Source: Microcaldota archaeon (lineage in GTDB: Archaea > Micrarchaeota > Micrarchaeia > Micrarchaeales > CABMGC01). From it: a stretch of DNA of 34,484 bases. The notes under the pieces were generated by a model. It was not told where the DNA came from and made no database searches. It saw only the letters and a program-made list of their open reading frames with translations. How positions within the stretch are numbered: position 1 is the first letter of the stretch; every line of letters starts with the position of its first letter. The DNA is taken from positions 1 to 34,484 of the forward strand of contig JAKAVL010000033.1 in NCBI GenBank assembly GCA_021817305.1, read 5' to 3'. This document shows positions 22,870 through 31,668 of this stretch, in pieces. A program made the position numbers and the translations under genes.

Positions 22870-24489
22870 TTAATTTCCTTTGCGCCTGCGCGTACTTCGC
22901 GCAGTGCCCCTTGCAAGGTCGTGGCCGCTGCGCACTTTGAGCATCGCATAAATGACTATTCCAGACATCAGGAGGAGCCCGATTGAGAACACCAATCCCC
23001 AGGCCGTTGTGCCTGCCACGTTGGTTTGCGCGGCATTGAGCGTGCCTGGGTCTATGAAGGCATATATGAATCCGGTTATGAGCGCGAGGAGCGTGACTGC
23101 TATCCCCGACATAGCTATTTTCCTCCTCACATTCCTCTGTCCCTGGAAGAAATCGACTGCGAGAAATGCGAGCGCCACCATCGTTATGGCGAAGAGCGCG
23201 AAGTACTGCAGGTTGCCGAATACTACGTCTACTGGAGCGCCGCTGAGCGTCGCCTCGTTGAACTCGATGAAGAAGCCCTCGAGAGGCGTTGCCACGTATG
23301 CGATTATCCATGTCAGGAGTATCGAGAGGCGTATAGGGTCCTTCCATGCCGGCCTGTCCCTTATTCTAGTCAGCATCAGCGGCACGAGCATTATCATTGC
23401 GCCGAGGCTCGCGAGAAACATTGTTGCGTCGTCGCTTGCCATGCCGTTGGAGGCAGTGTATGACACCAGCTGCATCTGGCCTCCAGGATTGCTCGCGAAA
23501 AGCAGCGGAGGCGAAAAGCCGGCGAAGGCCTCGAACAGGAATACTGTGACCATTATCACGAGCCCGGTGATGCTCACCCACATGCCCAACTTGGCGAGTC
23601 CCCTGCTCCGACCCTTGAGTCCGAGGACGTTGAACCGTTTGGCAACAACTCCGACGACTCCGAGTATTATCGCCATGCCTATTACGTGCGAGTGCGAGCC
23701 TATGAGCGAGTCGAAGAACGCTGCTGCGCCTCCGAGCCACTGCATGTAGCCGTTTAGGAACGCAGGAGCCGCTATGAATACGTGGTATGGATTGATCCAC
23801 AATGCTATGAAGCCCATTATCCCTGCTATGAATGCGACAACCACGGCGGTTAGCACAAGCCAGTACGCAGAGTCCATCTTCCTGAAGTCTTTCCAGCCGG
23901 GCAGCTGCCTGCGCTTTGGAAACATGCCCATTGAGTTTTCGTAGGGATTGTACCTGCCCGAGATCTTTGCCGGAAGGAGGTACAGCTGCACTATCAGCGC
24001 TCCGCCCACGTCTGCAAGAAACAGCAGCGCGACGAACATTATTATGTCTGTTATCGGAGCAGTAGCTGCGTTGAACGCAGGCGATATGTAGAACAGCGCA
24101 GCGAGAGCGCCGAGCATGGTTGCTATGAGGGCCCTATATGCTATCGGGAAGTCTATGTTCGGTTCGTACTTGTCGAGTTCGAATGCGGCTATGACAAAAT
24201 AGACCAGCAGTGAAGCAATGCCTATGCCTATTGAGTGGAAGAACATGTCCGAGGGCCCGAAGATGAATGACGGCGGTATTGAGCCTCGTGCGCCCGGAAC
24301 AACGCCGAGGAGGAACCACAGCGCCGACATCACGCCCACTATCAGGAGCGTTATCCATACATAGGTGCGCAGGGCGTGCTTGTAGCTTTTGTGCGGCATG
24401 TTGTACCTGTTGGGCTTTACGCCTGTCTCACCGTAGAGGTCCCTGTAGCTCACCGCCACCATACTTTCCTTGCCTTTGCCACTTGCCAT
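22870..24489 (-). CDS. large polytopic membrane protein with membrane histidines
   Basis: 539 residues with roughly 12 to 14 hydrophobic helices and a short soluble N-terminus. Histidines sit within or beside membrane helices: SDMFFHSIG, INPYHVFIA and LIGSHSHVIGM. The HxH placement recalls heme- or metal-binding membrane proteins, but the hallmark sequences of heme-copper oxidase subunit I (WGHPEVY, the HH pair) are absent, so I do not call it an oxidase. The gene is convergent with ctaB, ending 17 bases from it. A heme-dependent respiratory role is inference. Confidence 0.6.
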   Translation of the reverse strand: MASGKGKESMVAVSYRDLYGETGVKPNRYNMPHKSYKHALRTYVWITLLIVGVMSALWFLLGVVPGARGSIPPSFIFGPSDMFFHSIGIGIASLLVYFVIAAFELDKYEPNIDFPIAYRALIATMLGALAALFYISPAFNAATAPITDIIMFVALLFLADVGGALIVQLYLLPAKISGRYNPYENSMGMFPKRRQLPGWKDFRKMDSAYWLVLTAVVVAFIAGIMGFIALWINPYHVFIAAPAFLNGYMQWLGGAAAFFDSLIGSHSHVIGMAIILGVVGVVAKRFNVLGLKGRSRGLAKLGMWVSITGLVIMVTVFLFEAFAGFSPPLLFASNPGGQMQLVSYTASNGMASDDATMFLASLGAMIMLVPLMLTRIRDRPAWKDPIRLSILLTWIIAYVATPLEGFFIEFNEATLSGAPVDVVFGNLQYFALFAITMVALAFLAVDFFQGQRNVRRKIAMSGIAVTLLALITGFIYAFIDPGTLNAAQTNVAGTTAWGLVFSIGLLLMSGIVIYAMLKVRSGHDLARGTARSTRRRKGN

Positions 24490-24593
24490 GCAGCTACTTG
24501 GAAGCCAAAGCTTTTTGACCTTTTGTTGCTTTCAGAGATTTGCGATAAGATTTTCTGGAATTTGCCTCTACAGAATATAACAGGGTAATAAGT

Positions 24594-25931
24594 TTACGTG
24601 CCAAGGCTTGGGTACAGCGGGAACCTGCGCGCGAGCTCCACGACCTGCTTCCGGATATCGTCCAGCTCCCTTGACTTCCTTATCTCTGCCCTGAAGCTGC
24701 GGAGATATTCGGCGCGCTCCTCCTTGCCATCGGGGAGTCTTCGCGCGCTTACGTATCTTATTACTGTGCCTATCAATCCCGCAATCTGCTTCATCTCCGG
24801 CTCCCCCATCCCTCTTGTAGTCAAGGCAGGCGTACCCATGCGCAGGCCGCTGGGATAGAACGGCGAGGACTGCTCCCCTGGCACTGTGTTCTTGTTCATG
24901 GTTATTCCTGCGGTATCGAGGGCGTCCTGCGCGAATACTCCCATGCCCGGGGCTATGGGCGTCAGGTCTGCAAGGATAAGGTGGTTGTCGGTGCCGTTGG
25001 TGGCCAGTCTTATTCCGTTTTTCATGAGAGCTTCGGCAAGCGCCTTTGCATTCTTCACCACCTGCGCCGCATACTCCTTGAACTCAGGCCTTGACGCCTG
25101 GAGCAGCGCCGTGGCTATGCCGGCAGTAACATGGTCGTGAGGACCGCCCTGCATCCCGGGGAATACGGACTTGTCTATCTTCTTCGGGAGCTCTGGATCC
25201 TTCTCGAGGCCCCTCCTTGTCACCATTATCATTGCACCCCTCGGACCGCGGAGCGTCTTGTGCGTCGTCGTTGTGATTATGTGCGCGTACTGCGCTGGGC
25301 TTTCGTGGACTCCTCCGATAACAAGGCCGGAGATGTGCGATATGTCTGCGGCGAGATACGCGCCGGTTTCCTCAGCTATCACTGCGAACTCCTTGAATGG
25401 CAGCATGCGCGGGTATGCGGTGCTGCCTATCCATATCAGCTTCGGCCTGTTCTCAATGGCGAGCTTCCTCGCCTCGTCTATGTTTATGTAGCCGTCCTCC
25501 CTGACGCAGTACTGTATGCTCTTGAATATCTTTCCTGTTGCGCTTGCCGGGGAGCCGTGAGTAAGATGGCCGCCGGAAGTGAGGCTCTGCCCCATTATCG
25601 TGTCTCCGGCATTGCACAGCGCAAGGTACACCTCCATGTTGGCGGGTGACCCGGAATAAGGCTGCACGTTGACATGCTCCACGTCGAATAGGGACTTGGC
25701 CCTGCTTATCGCAAGGCTCTCGATGCCGTCTATGAACTCGTTGCCGCCGTAGTACCTCTTGCCGGGATAGCCCTCTGAATATTTGTTCGTGAGTATGCTC
25801 CCGACAGCCTGCATCACGGCCTCGCTGGTGAAGTTCTCAGAGGGGATCATCTCGAGGGAGGTCTGCTGCCTAAGCAGCTCATTTTTCATGTAGCCGTATA
25901 GTTCCGGATCCAAGTCCTTTATCACATCCAT
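24594..25931 (-). CDS. glyA: serine hydroxymethyltransferase
   Basis: 445 residues from the ATG at 25931 (MDVIKDLDPEL); GGTGG lies just before it, and the TTG at 25943 is less likely. Motifs: LEMIPSENFTS, NKYSEGYPGKRYYGG, NVQPYSGSPANM, the PLP-lysine motif TTTTHKTLRGPRG, and FPGMQGGPHDHV. The enzyme converts serine and tetrahydrofolate to glycine and methylene-tetrahydrofolate, which feeds ThyA. It is last in the mcm-presenilin-glyA run, with its start close to the upstream stop (25945). Confidence 0.96.
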   Translation of the reverse strand: MDVIKDLDPELYGYMKNELLRQQTSLEMIPSENFTSEAVMQAVGSILTNKYSEGYPGKRYYGGNEFIDGIESLAISRAKSLFDVEHVNVQPYSGSPANMEVYLALCNAGDTIMGQSLTSGGHLTHGSPASATGKIFKSIQYCVREDGYINIDEARKLAIENRPKLIWIGSTAYPRMLPFKEFAVIAEETGAYLAADISHISGLVIGGVHESPAQYAHIITTTTHKTLRGPRGAMIMVTRRGLEKDPELPKKIDKSVFPGMQGGPHDHVTAGIATALLQASRPEFKEYAAQVVKNAKALAEALMKNGIRLATNGTDNHLILADLTPIAPGMGVFAQDALDTAGITMNKNTVPGEQSSPFYPSGLRMGTPALTTRGMGEPEMKQIAGLIGTVIRYVSARRLPDGKEERAEYLRSFRAEIRKSRELDDIRKQVVELARRFPLYPSLGT

Positions 25932-25944
25932 TCCATCCACCAAT

Positions 25945-27069
25945 TCAGCGTGATTTCCTGCCGAGCGGCCTTGGTTTTGCCTGGCCGCGTTCTTCGGCCT
26001 TCGCCGAGGATATCCTCCTAACCGCCAGGTACATTGCAGCTAATGACAGCACCGCGCCTGCGATGAATATCATCAGCGCCCCTGTGTCACTGATTCCTGC
26101 GCTTATGTAGAAGACTGCAAGCGCAAGGCTTACGAATGCGAATATAGGGGGTATTGCTGGCAGGCCTGCCTTGTACCTGCGCAGAACCCAGAAGGTTGCC
26201 ATGAGCCCGATTGATGCACCGAGCGCGATTGTCATCGCCAGGGATATGCTTGCAGTGTAGGCGTAGGAGCCGACGGCCACGGCCATCGGGAGCATTATGT
26301 CGCCGTTGCCGAGCATCACATTCGACACTGCAGGCGCATTGCCGCTGCTTATCAGGCTGCGCAGCTTCCTGTCCTTTATGGAGCCAAGATCCTCCTTTGT
26401 GTACTTGAATGTGCTGCCGGGGTGAAGCTCAAGCTCCGAAGATCCTATCATGAATGCGAGGTTCATGCTTGCTGCCTGCCTGGCAAGAGGTATCATGAAC
26501 TTGAGGACGAAAACAGCCAGGTAATCGTAGACTGCGAATATCCCGAGTATCGCATACAGTGCGAGGACGCCGAACTGCGCCCCGAGGTTGAGCCCTAAGA
26601 ATGCGCCGACGCCTATGCTGCTTATTATAGTGACAATGTTCCTGTAGGCGAGGACGTTCAGCTTCTTGCTCCTCTTTGCCGCGTACAATGCTACGGCGCA
26701 GGCAGCGGATGCCGCAGTAATCAGCCACGTATTCGCATAGGGAGCTATGTCTCCGAGAAGAAGCAGGAAGAAAAAGAAGCCTCCGAGGAGCACTATGTAC
26801 GCCTCTGCTATCACGAAGAAGTTCCTGCCCTTGTACGACCTGACGACGAATACGAGAACGGCGGCCACGGCTATGACCTCGAGTATCAGTATCCAGAGGT
26901 ATGTGTAGACGCTTGCCTGCTGCGACTGCTGCTGCGAGGCCTGGCTCAGCAGCCCAGGAACGGACTGCGGGGGTATTCCGACGTACGTGAGCAGAAGGCC
27001 GGCGAACTGCGCGAGGAGGAACAGCGAGAAAACCGCTACAAGCTGCCTAAGGTCTATGCGGCGCTCCAT
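25945..27069 (-). CDS. presenilin-like intramembrane aspartyl protease (A22 family)
   Basis: 374 residues, about nine hydrophobic helices. The paired catalytic aspartates lie in YDYLAVFVLKFM (D182) and GNGDIMLP (D257; GxGD motif), and PAIP (304-307) stands for the PAL motif. The order and spacing match archaeal presenilin/signal-peptide-peptidase homologues, which cut helices within membranes. A Gln/Ser-rich loop (QASQQQSQQAS) follows the first helix, and the C-terminus is basic. It starts 10 bases after the mcm stop. This is the second GxGD aspartyl protease in the window; substrates are unknown. Confidence 0.85.
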   Translation of the reverse strand: MERRIDLRQLVAVFSLFLLAQFAGLLLTYVGIPPQSVPGLLSQASQQQSQQASVYTYLWILILEVIAVAAVLVFVVRSYKGRNFFVIAEAYIVLLGGFFFFLLLLGDIAPYANTWLITAASAACAVALYAAKRSKKLNVLAYRNIVTIISSIGVGAFLGLNLGAQFGVLALYAILGIFAVYDYLAVFVLKFMIPLARQAASMNLAFMIGSSELELHPGSTFKYTKEDLGSIKDRKLRSLISSGNAPAVSNVMLGNGDIMLPMAVAVGSYAYTASISLAMTIALGASIGLMATFWVLRRYKAGLPAIPPIFAFVSLALAVFYISAGISDTGALMIFIAGAVLSLAAMYLAVRRISSAKAEERGQAKPRPLGRKSR

Positions 27070-27079
27070 GAAAACACTG

Positions 27080-29143
27080 TCAGAGGTCCTCCTCCTTCTT
27101 TACCATCTTTATGAGCCCGGGCTTCGGGCTGTAGACCTCCCCGGAGTGCTCCAGCTCTATGATGTATTTTGTTGTAGTGGCGCGGTCTATGCCCTGCTTC
27201 TCTGCCTCCTCGAGGATGCGCACCATCTTCGCGCTGCCCTCGTCCTTCTCCAGGGACTTTATGACCGAGACTATGCTGTTCATCTTGTTTATCTTCTCGC
27301 GCGGCAATCCGGTCATCAGCGCATCGATGTCGCGCCTTCCCCCTCTGTCGACTGCCAGGGTGTTGAGCATGTACTCGAACAGCGCTATGGCGAGCTCTGA
27401 GTCCTTCTGCGTTACTGTGTCGGCAAGCCTTGACTTCGCACTCGCCTCTGCCAGGCGCACCAGGCCCTCTATCTGCCTTGGGGTCATGGGCACCGCGCCG
27501 CTCTTTACCCCTATCTTCCTCAGCTCGACGTAATAGTCCTGTATCTTCTGGCTTGCCTCCTGCGTAAGCCTGGGCTTGACGTTCTTGCGCGCATATGCTA
27601 TGTACTTGCGCAGCAGTCCGGAATCCAGCGGCGGCTTTTCTACCTGCTCGCGCAGCTCAATCTCCGCGAGCTGCGCGCCGGCGGCCTCGTGCTGCACTAG
27701 TATGTGCCTGGCTATCTGCTTGTCGAGCTCTTCGTCAAGGATGTCCTTTATCGGGAATATGAGGTCGAATCTCGAAAGTAGCGCCGGGGATATGTCGAAC
27801 TGCTCGGCAGGATAGGAATTCGGGTCGAAGCGCCCGAACTTCGGGTTTGCTGCTGCGAGAACCGATGCCTTGGCATTGAACCTTGCAACGATACCGGCCT
27901 TTGCAACGCTTATGGTCTGCGACTCCAGCGCCTCGAGGAGCGCCGACTTGTCGTCGTCACTCACTTTTGAGAATTCATCGATACATACGATTCCGCCGGA
28001 TCCCAGAACGAGCGCGCCGGCCTTTAGCGTCCATCCCCCTTCGGAGAACTCGTCGCGCTCCGCTGCCGCGGTGAGCCCTGCGCCGCTCGTCGACTTTCCG
28101 CTGACGTAGATTCCCTTCGGCACTATCTCTGCGACTGCCTGCAGGAGCCTTGTCTTTGCGCTTCCGGGATCCCCTATGAGCAGCATGTGGACGTCGCTGC
28201 GTATCCTTCCGCCGTCGATAAGCCTTTTATCGGGCGTGCCGCCGAAAAGCTGCAGAGCCAGCGCCTTCTTTATCTCGCCGTGCCCGTATATGCTTGGCGA
28301 TATGGACATCGCTATCTTGTTGAATATCTCGGGGTCCCTTGACAGCTCCACTATGGACCTCTGCTCGTCCTGGCTTATCTCGAGCTCGGCGAACTCCTTC
28401 TGCTTGGACTTTATCGATACGGCATCGAAGAACATCGTGAATATCAGCTTGTCCTCCTTGCCCTTCGACGTGCGCCTGGGCTTTATGCGCAGTATTCCGG
28501 TTATGTCTATCCTGTCCCCTGGTATCACGCTGTTGACAAGATCGTCCTCCAGCCAGACCTCCAGATGCCACGTTGGAGTGCTTCCGCGCAGCCTTTCGAG
28601 AGGGTCCTGGACGGCTATGCGCTGCAGGTTGGTGAACCTTGACTCCGCATTGTCCTGCTTGAGCGCCCTGCGCTTGCACTGCGGGCATACGTCGATGGTG
28701 CTGTCCCGGTCTATCTTGAGCTTCAGCACCGTGCCGCAGAACAGGCACCTGAACACCCCCATGTTCACCCTTGGGGTTATCTCCGACCTTTTCACCACAA
28801 GCGAGTCTAGCGTAAGCATCTTGCCTATGTACTCGGAGCCTACATCCTGTATCAAGGGCATGTGCGTCTCTATTCCAAAGAAGCGCACGTATACCGGCTC
28901 GAGGGCGTTGGGATTTGGATTGAGCTTGAGCAGTGCTGCATTTGCAATTGGAAGTATGGTGTCTGGACCCTCTATCAGCTGGTCTGCTATCTCTGCATCG
29001 AAGCGCTCGAGGTTCTTTATGTCTACCGCAAGGCCCCTTTCCTTGGGGTATTTTATGTACATGTCCTTTATTTGCTCTGAGTAGTAGGAATTGAGGAACT
29101 CGAGGAGCCTGTCCGTGAGCACATTGCTCGCTATCTCATCCAT
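27080..29143 (-). CDS. mcm: MCM replicative helicase
   Basis: About 687 residues from the ATG at 29143, which has GGTG in the right place; the track starts at a GTG two codons earlier. The N-terminal domain carries a zinc site (CLFCG, CPQC). The AAA+ core has Walker A GDPGSAKT, Walker B IVCIDEFSKV, the helix-2 insert, and the arginine finger LLSRFDLIF. A C-terminal winged helix follows. MCM forms the hexameric helicase at archaeal forks. It leads a minus-strand run with the presenilin-like gene and glyA, and is divergent from metG. Confidence 0.96.
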   Translation of the reverse strand: MDEIASNVLTDRLLEFLNSYYSEQIKDMYIKYPKERGLAVDIKNLERFDAEIADQLIEGPDTILPIANAALLKLNPNPNALEPVYVRFFGIETHMPLIQDVGSEYIGKMLTLDSLVVKRSEITPRVNMGVFRCLFCGTVLKLKIDRDSTIDVCPQCKRRALKQDNAESRFTNLQRIAVQDPLERLRGSTPTWHLEVWLEDDLVNSVIPGDRIDITGILRIKPRRTSKGKEDKLIFTMFFDAVSIKSKQKEFAELEISQDEQRSIVELSRDPEIFNKIAMSISPSIYGHGEIKKALALQLFGGTPDKRLIDGGRIRSDVHMLLIGDPGSAKTRLLQAVAEIVPKGIYVSGKSTSGAGLTAAAERDEFSEGGWTLKAGALVLGSGGIVCIDEFSKVSDDDKSALLEALESQTISVAKAGIVARFNAKASVLAAANPKFGRFDPNSYPAEQFDISPALLSRFDLIFPIKDILDEELDKQIARHILVQHEAAGAQLAEIELREQVEKPPLDSGLLRKYIAYARKNVKPRLTQEASQKIQDYYVELRKIGVKSGAVPMTPRQIEGLVRLAEASAKSRLADTVTQKDSELAIALFEYMLNTLAVDRGGRRDIDALMTGLPREKINKMNSIVSVIKSLEKDEGSAKMVRILEEAEKQGIDRATTTKYIIELEHSGEVYSPKPGLIKMVKKEEDL

Positions 29144-29227
29144 GCGCACCTACCACAGCAGAGTATTGCGTAGAAAAGGAATAAAAGACTGCATAGCAAA
29201 AGGTTATAGCGATAGTTAGGTGCTTAT

Positions 29228-30706
29228 TTGGCAAAGTTCTACATAACGACCCCGATATACTACGTCAACGACAAACCTCACATAGGCCATACCTACACGA
29301 CTACCATGGCAGACATATTCGCGAGGTGGCACCGGCTGCTGGGCGATGACGTCTTCTTTCTCACAGGCACGGATGAGCACGGAGAGAAGGTGCAAAAGGC
29401 TGCGGAGAAGCAGGGACTGGGCCCGGAGGAGTTCGTTGACGCCATGGCGGCCCAGTTCATGGAGAGGTGGAAGGGCTTCGGCATAACCAACGACGTTTTC
29501 ATGAGGACTACTGACCCGCAGCACGAGAGAACGGTGAAGGATTTCATTAAGAAGATCTACGACGCGGGAGACATATACAAGGGGGAGTACGAGGGGTGGT
29601 ACTGCACGCCTGACGAGACATTCGTAACAGAGCTGCAGCTCAAGGATGGAAAATGCCCTTACTGCGGCAGGGAGGTGAGGAAGGTGAAGGAGGAGAGCTA
29701 CTTCTTCAGGCTTGGCAAGTACCAGCAAATGCTGCTGGACCTGTACGACAGGAATCCAGACTTCCTGTCTCCGAGGTTCAGGGCCATGGAAACGATAAAC
29801 AGGGTAAAGGAGGGCCTGAACGACCTGAGCATAACAAGGAAGAGTGTGAAGTGGGGCATAGAGTTCGAGCAGGACAAGGGCAATGTGCTTTACGTCTGGC
29901 TCGACGCGCTTATAAATTATCTCAGCGCATTGAAGTGGCCTGATGGCACGTTCGAGGACTTCTGGCCTGCTGATGTACACGTAGTTGGCAAGGACATCGC
30001 ATGGTTCCATGCGGTTATCTGGCCGGCGCTGCTGATGTCTGCCGGCATAGAGCCTCCGAAGAAGGTATTTTCGCACGGATGGTGGACTATCGAGGGCAGG
30101 AAGATGGGGAAATCCCTCGGGAATGCAGTGGATCCTGTCGATATAACCAGAAAGTACGGCGTAGACGCGCTGAGGTATTACTTTGTGAGGGAGATGCCGT
30201 TCGGCGAGGACGGCGACTTCTCTGAAGGCAAGCTCATAGCCAGGATAAACGGAGAGCTTGTCGACGATCTGGGCAACCTTGTTTATAGGAGCCTCACGCT
30301 TGCGGAACGGTTCGGAGGGAATATAACGGGCACGCCGGAACTCGACAGGGGCCTTGACATAGAGAATATAAAGGGGCTGATGCAGAAGCTCGACACGTTC
30401 AACGCCATAGAAGCCATATGGGAGCAGGTGCGCAGGACCAACAGATACATAAACGAGAAGCAGGCGTGGAAACTGTCAGGCGAGCAGCTCGGCAACGTGA
30501 TCTACAACCTTCTTGAATCGATACGCGTAATATCCATTCTGCTTAGCCCGTTCATGCCCGAAACTTCTGAAAAGATACGCGTGCAGCTGGGGGTGGAGAA
30601 GCAGGGATTGAATCACTGCGGATTCGGGGAGTTCAGGGGCAAAGTGAGCAAGCAGGGCCACCTTTTCGAGAAGTTCAGCAGAGAGAAACATTCTGAAAAC
30701 CCCTGA
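29228..30706 (+). CDS. metG: methionyl-tRNA synthetase, catalytic subunit
   Basis: 492 residues. The HIGH motif is in KPHIGHTYT (18-21), the KMSKS variant is KMGKSLGN, and one zinc-knuckle half is CPYCG with an upstream Cys in WYCTPDE. FLTGTDEHGEK and the YVWLDALINYLSAL segment are MetRS-specific; the layout resembles the bacterial type. The start is a TTG with AGGTG 7 bases upstream, since no ATG precedes the conserved beginning. The usual C-terminal tRNA-binding domain is absent; the stand-alone domain at 6092 probably supplies it. Confidence 0.94.
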   Translation: MAKFYITTPIYYVNDKPHIGHTYTTTMADIFARWHRLLGDDVFFLTGTDEHGEKVQKAAEKQGLGPEEFVDAMAAQFMERWKGFGITNDVFMRTTDPQHERTVKDFIKKIYDAGDIYKGEYEGWYCTPDETFVTELQLKDGKCPYCGREVRKVKEESYFFRLGKYQQMLLDLYDRNPDFLSPRFRAMETINRVKEGLNDLSITRKSVKWGIEFEQDKGNVLYVWLDALINYLSALKWPDGTFEDFWPADVHVVGKDIAWFHAVIWPALLMSAGIEPPKKVFSHGWWTIEGRKMGKSLGNAVDPVDITRKYGVDALRYYFVREMPFGEDGDFSEGKLIARINGELVDDLGNLVYRSLTLAERFGGNITGTPELDRGLDIENIKGLMQKLDTFNAIEAIWEQVRRTNRYINEKQAWKLSGEQLGNVIYNLLESIRVISILLSPFMPETSEKIRVQLGVEKQGLNHCGFGEFRGKVSKQGHLFEKFSREKHSENP

Positions 30707-30726
30707 AGGAGAACTGGAGGCCGGTG

Positions 30727-31062
30727 CTATAACGCAGATGATTTCGGGAATCTGCGGTGCCGCACCAGCGCTTTCGCGGCAACCAGCACGACAAGCGCGG
30801 CTACAAACCACACGACAATGTCAGCTGCTAGGCCGGGAATGTAAAGCGAGATGAGCGTGCCGGCACATCCGTCAGAAGAAAGCGACATCCAGCTGTACGG
30901 AAAGCCGTAGTTGCCGATGAAATAAGGCGTTGACGGTATGACCATGCATGCCGAGCTGCTTTGGTACCTTGAGACTGCGCCGATGGCCGTAGCAAGCGTT
31001 ATCGCTACTCCGATAATCAAGGAGGCACACAACAGAAGTGAGAGAGGCGTTAGCTTTTCCAT
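30727..31062 (-). CDS. small membrane protein downstream of lemA
   Basis: 111 residues with an N-terminal hydrophobic helix (about 5-28), an outer segment with cysteines and NYGFPYSWMS, and a second helix (80-100) followed by a basic tail. YGFP-W outer motifs recur in small archaeal membrane proteins of unknown role. The start overlaps the last codons of lemA by 13 bases, so it is translated with it. It ends 20 bases from the convergent metG stop. Confidence 0.6.
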   Translation of the reverse strand: MEKLTPLSLLLCASLIIGVAITLATAIGAVSRYQSSSACMVIPSTPYFIGNYGFPYSWMSLSSDGCAGTLISLYIPGLAADIVVWFVAALVVLVAAKALVRHRRFPKSSAL

Positions 31063-31613
31063 TGAACCGGCGCCTTGGCATCTGGGCTTGCGCTGAAAAA
31101 CGGCAGTTGCCTGTATCCCAGGATGCCGCTCAGCGCATTATATGGTATGACCTGTATCTTTATGTTGAACTCGTTCACACTGTCGTTGTAGAACTCGCGC
31201 CTGTCCGCTATCTCGTCCTCAATCTCGACTATGCTGTTCTGCAGCTGCATGAAGTTGTTGCTTGCCTTGAGGTCCGGATAGTTTTCCACATTAGCGAAGA
31301 GAGTTTTGAGCGCCCGGGTTATCTGGTTTGACGTTTTGATCTTGTCATTCACGCTATCATCCTGCACGTTCGCCCAGGAGGTGCGCATGCGCGTCAGCTG
31401 GGCCAGAACCGTTCTCTCGTACTTTGCATAACCCTTTACTACGTCAACAAGCGAGCCTATCAGGTCGTGCCTCTTCTGCAGTAGCACGTCTATGTTAGCC
31501 CAGGCCTTGTTCACATTGTTCCGGAGCATTATAAGGGTGTTGAATATTATCACGACAAGGCCGAGCACTACCACGGCGATTACCCCGATTATGATTTCGA
31601 GCAGGATGCCCAT
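31050..31613 (-). CDS. lemA: LemA family membrane-anchored protein
   Basis: 187 residues. One N-terminal helix (about 3-27) is followed by the LemA coiled coil: FNTLIMLRNNVNKAWANIDVLLQKRHDLIGSLVDVVKGYAKYE, and the later YPDLKASNNFMQLQNSIVEIEDEIADRREFYNDSVNEFN, all diagnostic. The function of LemA is not settled. It is commonly encoded near GIDE-domain or TPM-domain membrane proteins, and here the next upstream gene has a GIDE-like domain. A TATA-like TTTATAAT and GTATAAAAC lie just upstream on the minus strand, so it may have its own promoter. Confidence 0.93.
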   Translation of the reverse strand: MGILLEIIIGVIAVVVLGLVVIIFNTLIMLRNNVNKAWANIDVLLQKRHDLIGSLVDVVKGYAKYERTVLAQLTRMRTSWANVQDDSVNDKIKTSNQITRALKTLFANVENYPDLKASNNFMQLQNSIVEIEDEIADRREFYNDSVNEFNIKIQVIPYNALSGILGYRQLPFFSASPDAKAPVQWKS

Positions 31614-31668
31614 GCGATCACATTGATTGTTTTATACTGCTGCACATCGGTTATTATAAATGCTTGGG

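Noticed and set aside
22870-24489. Heme-copper oxidase subunit I
   Set aside because: Despite the ctaB neighbour, the WGHPEVY motif, the HH pair and the HFHYV-type helix are absent.
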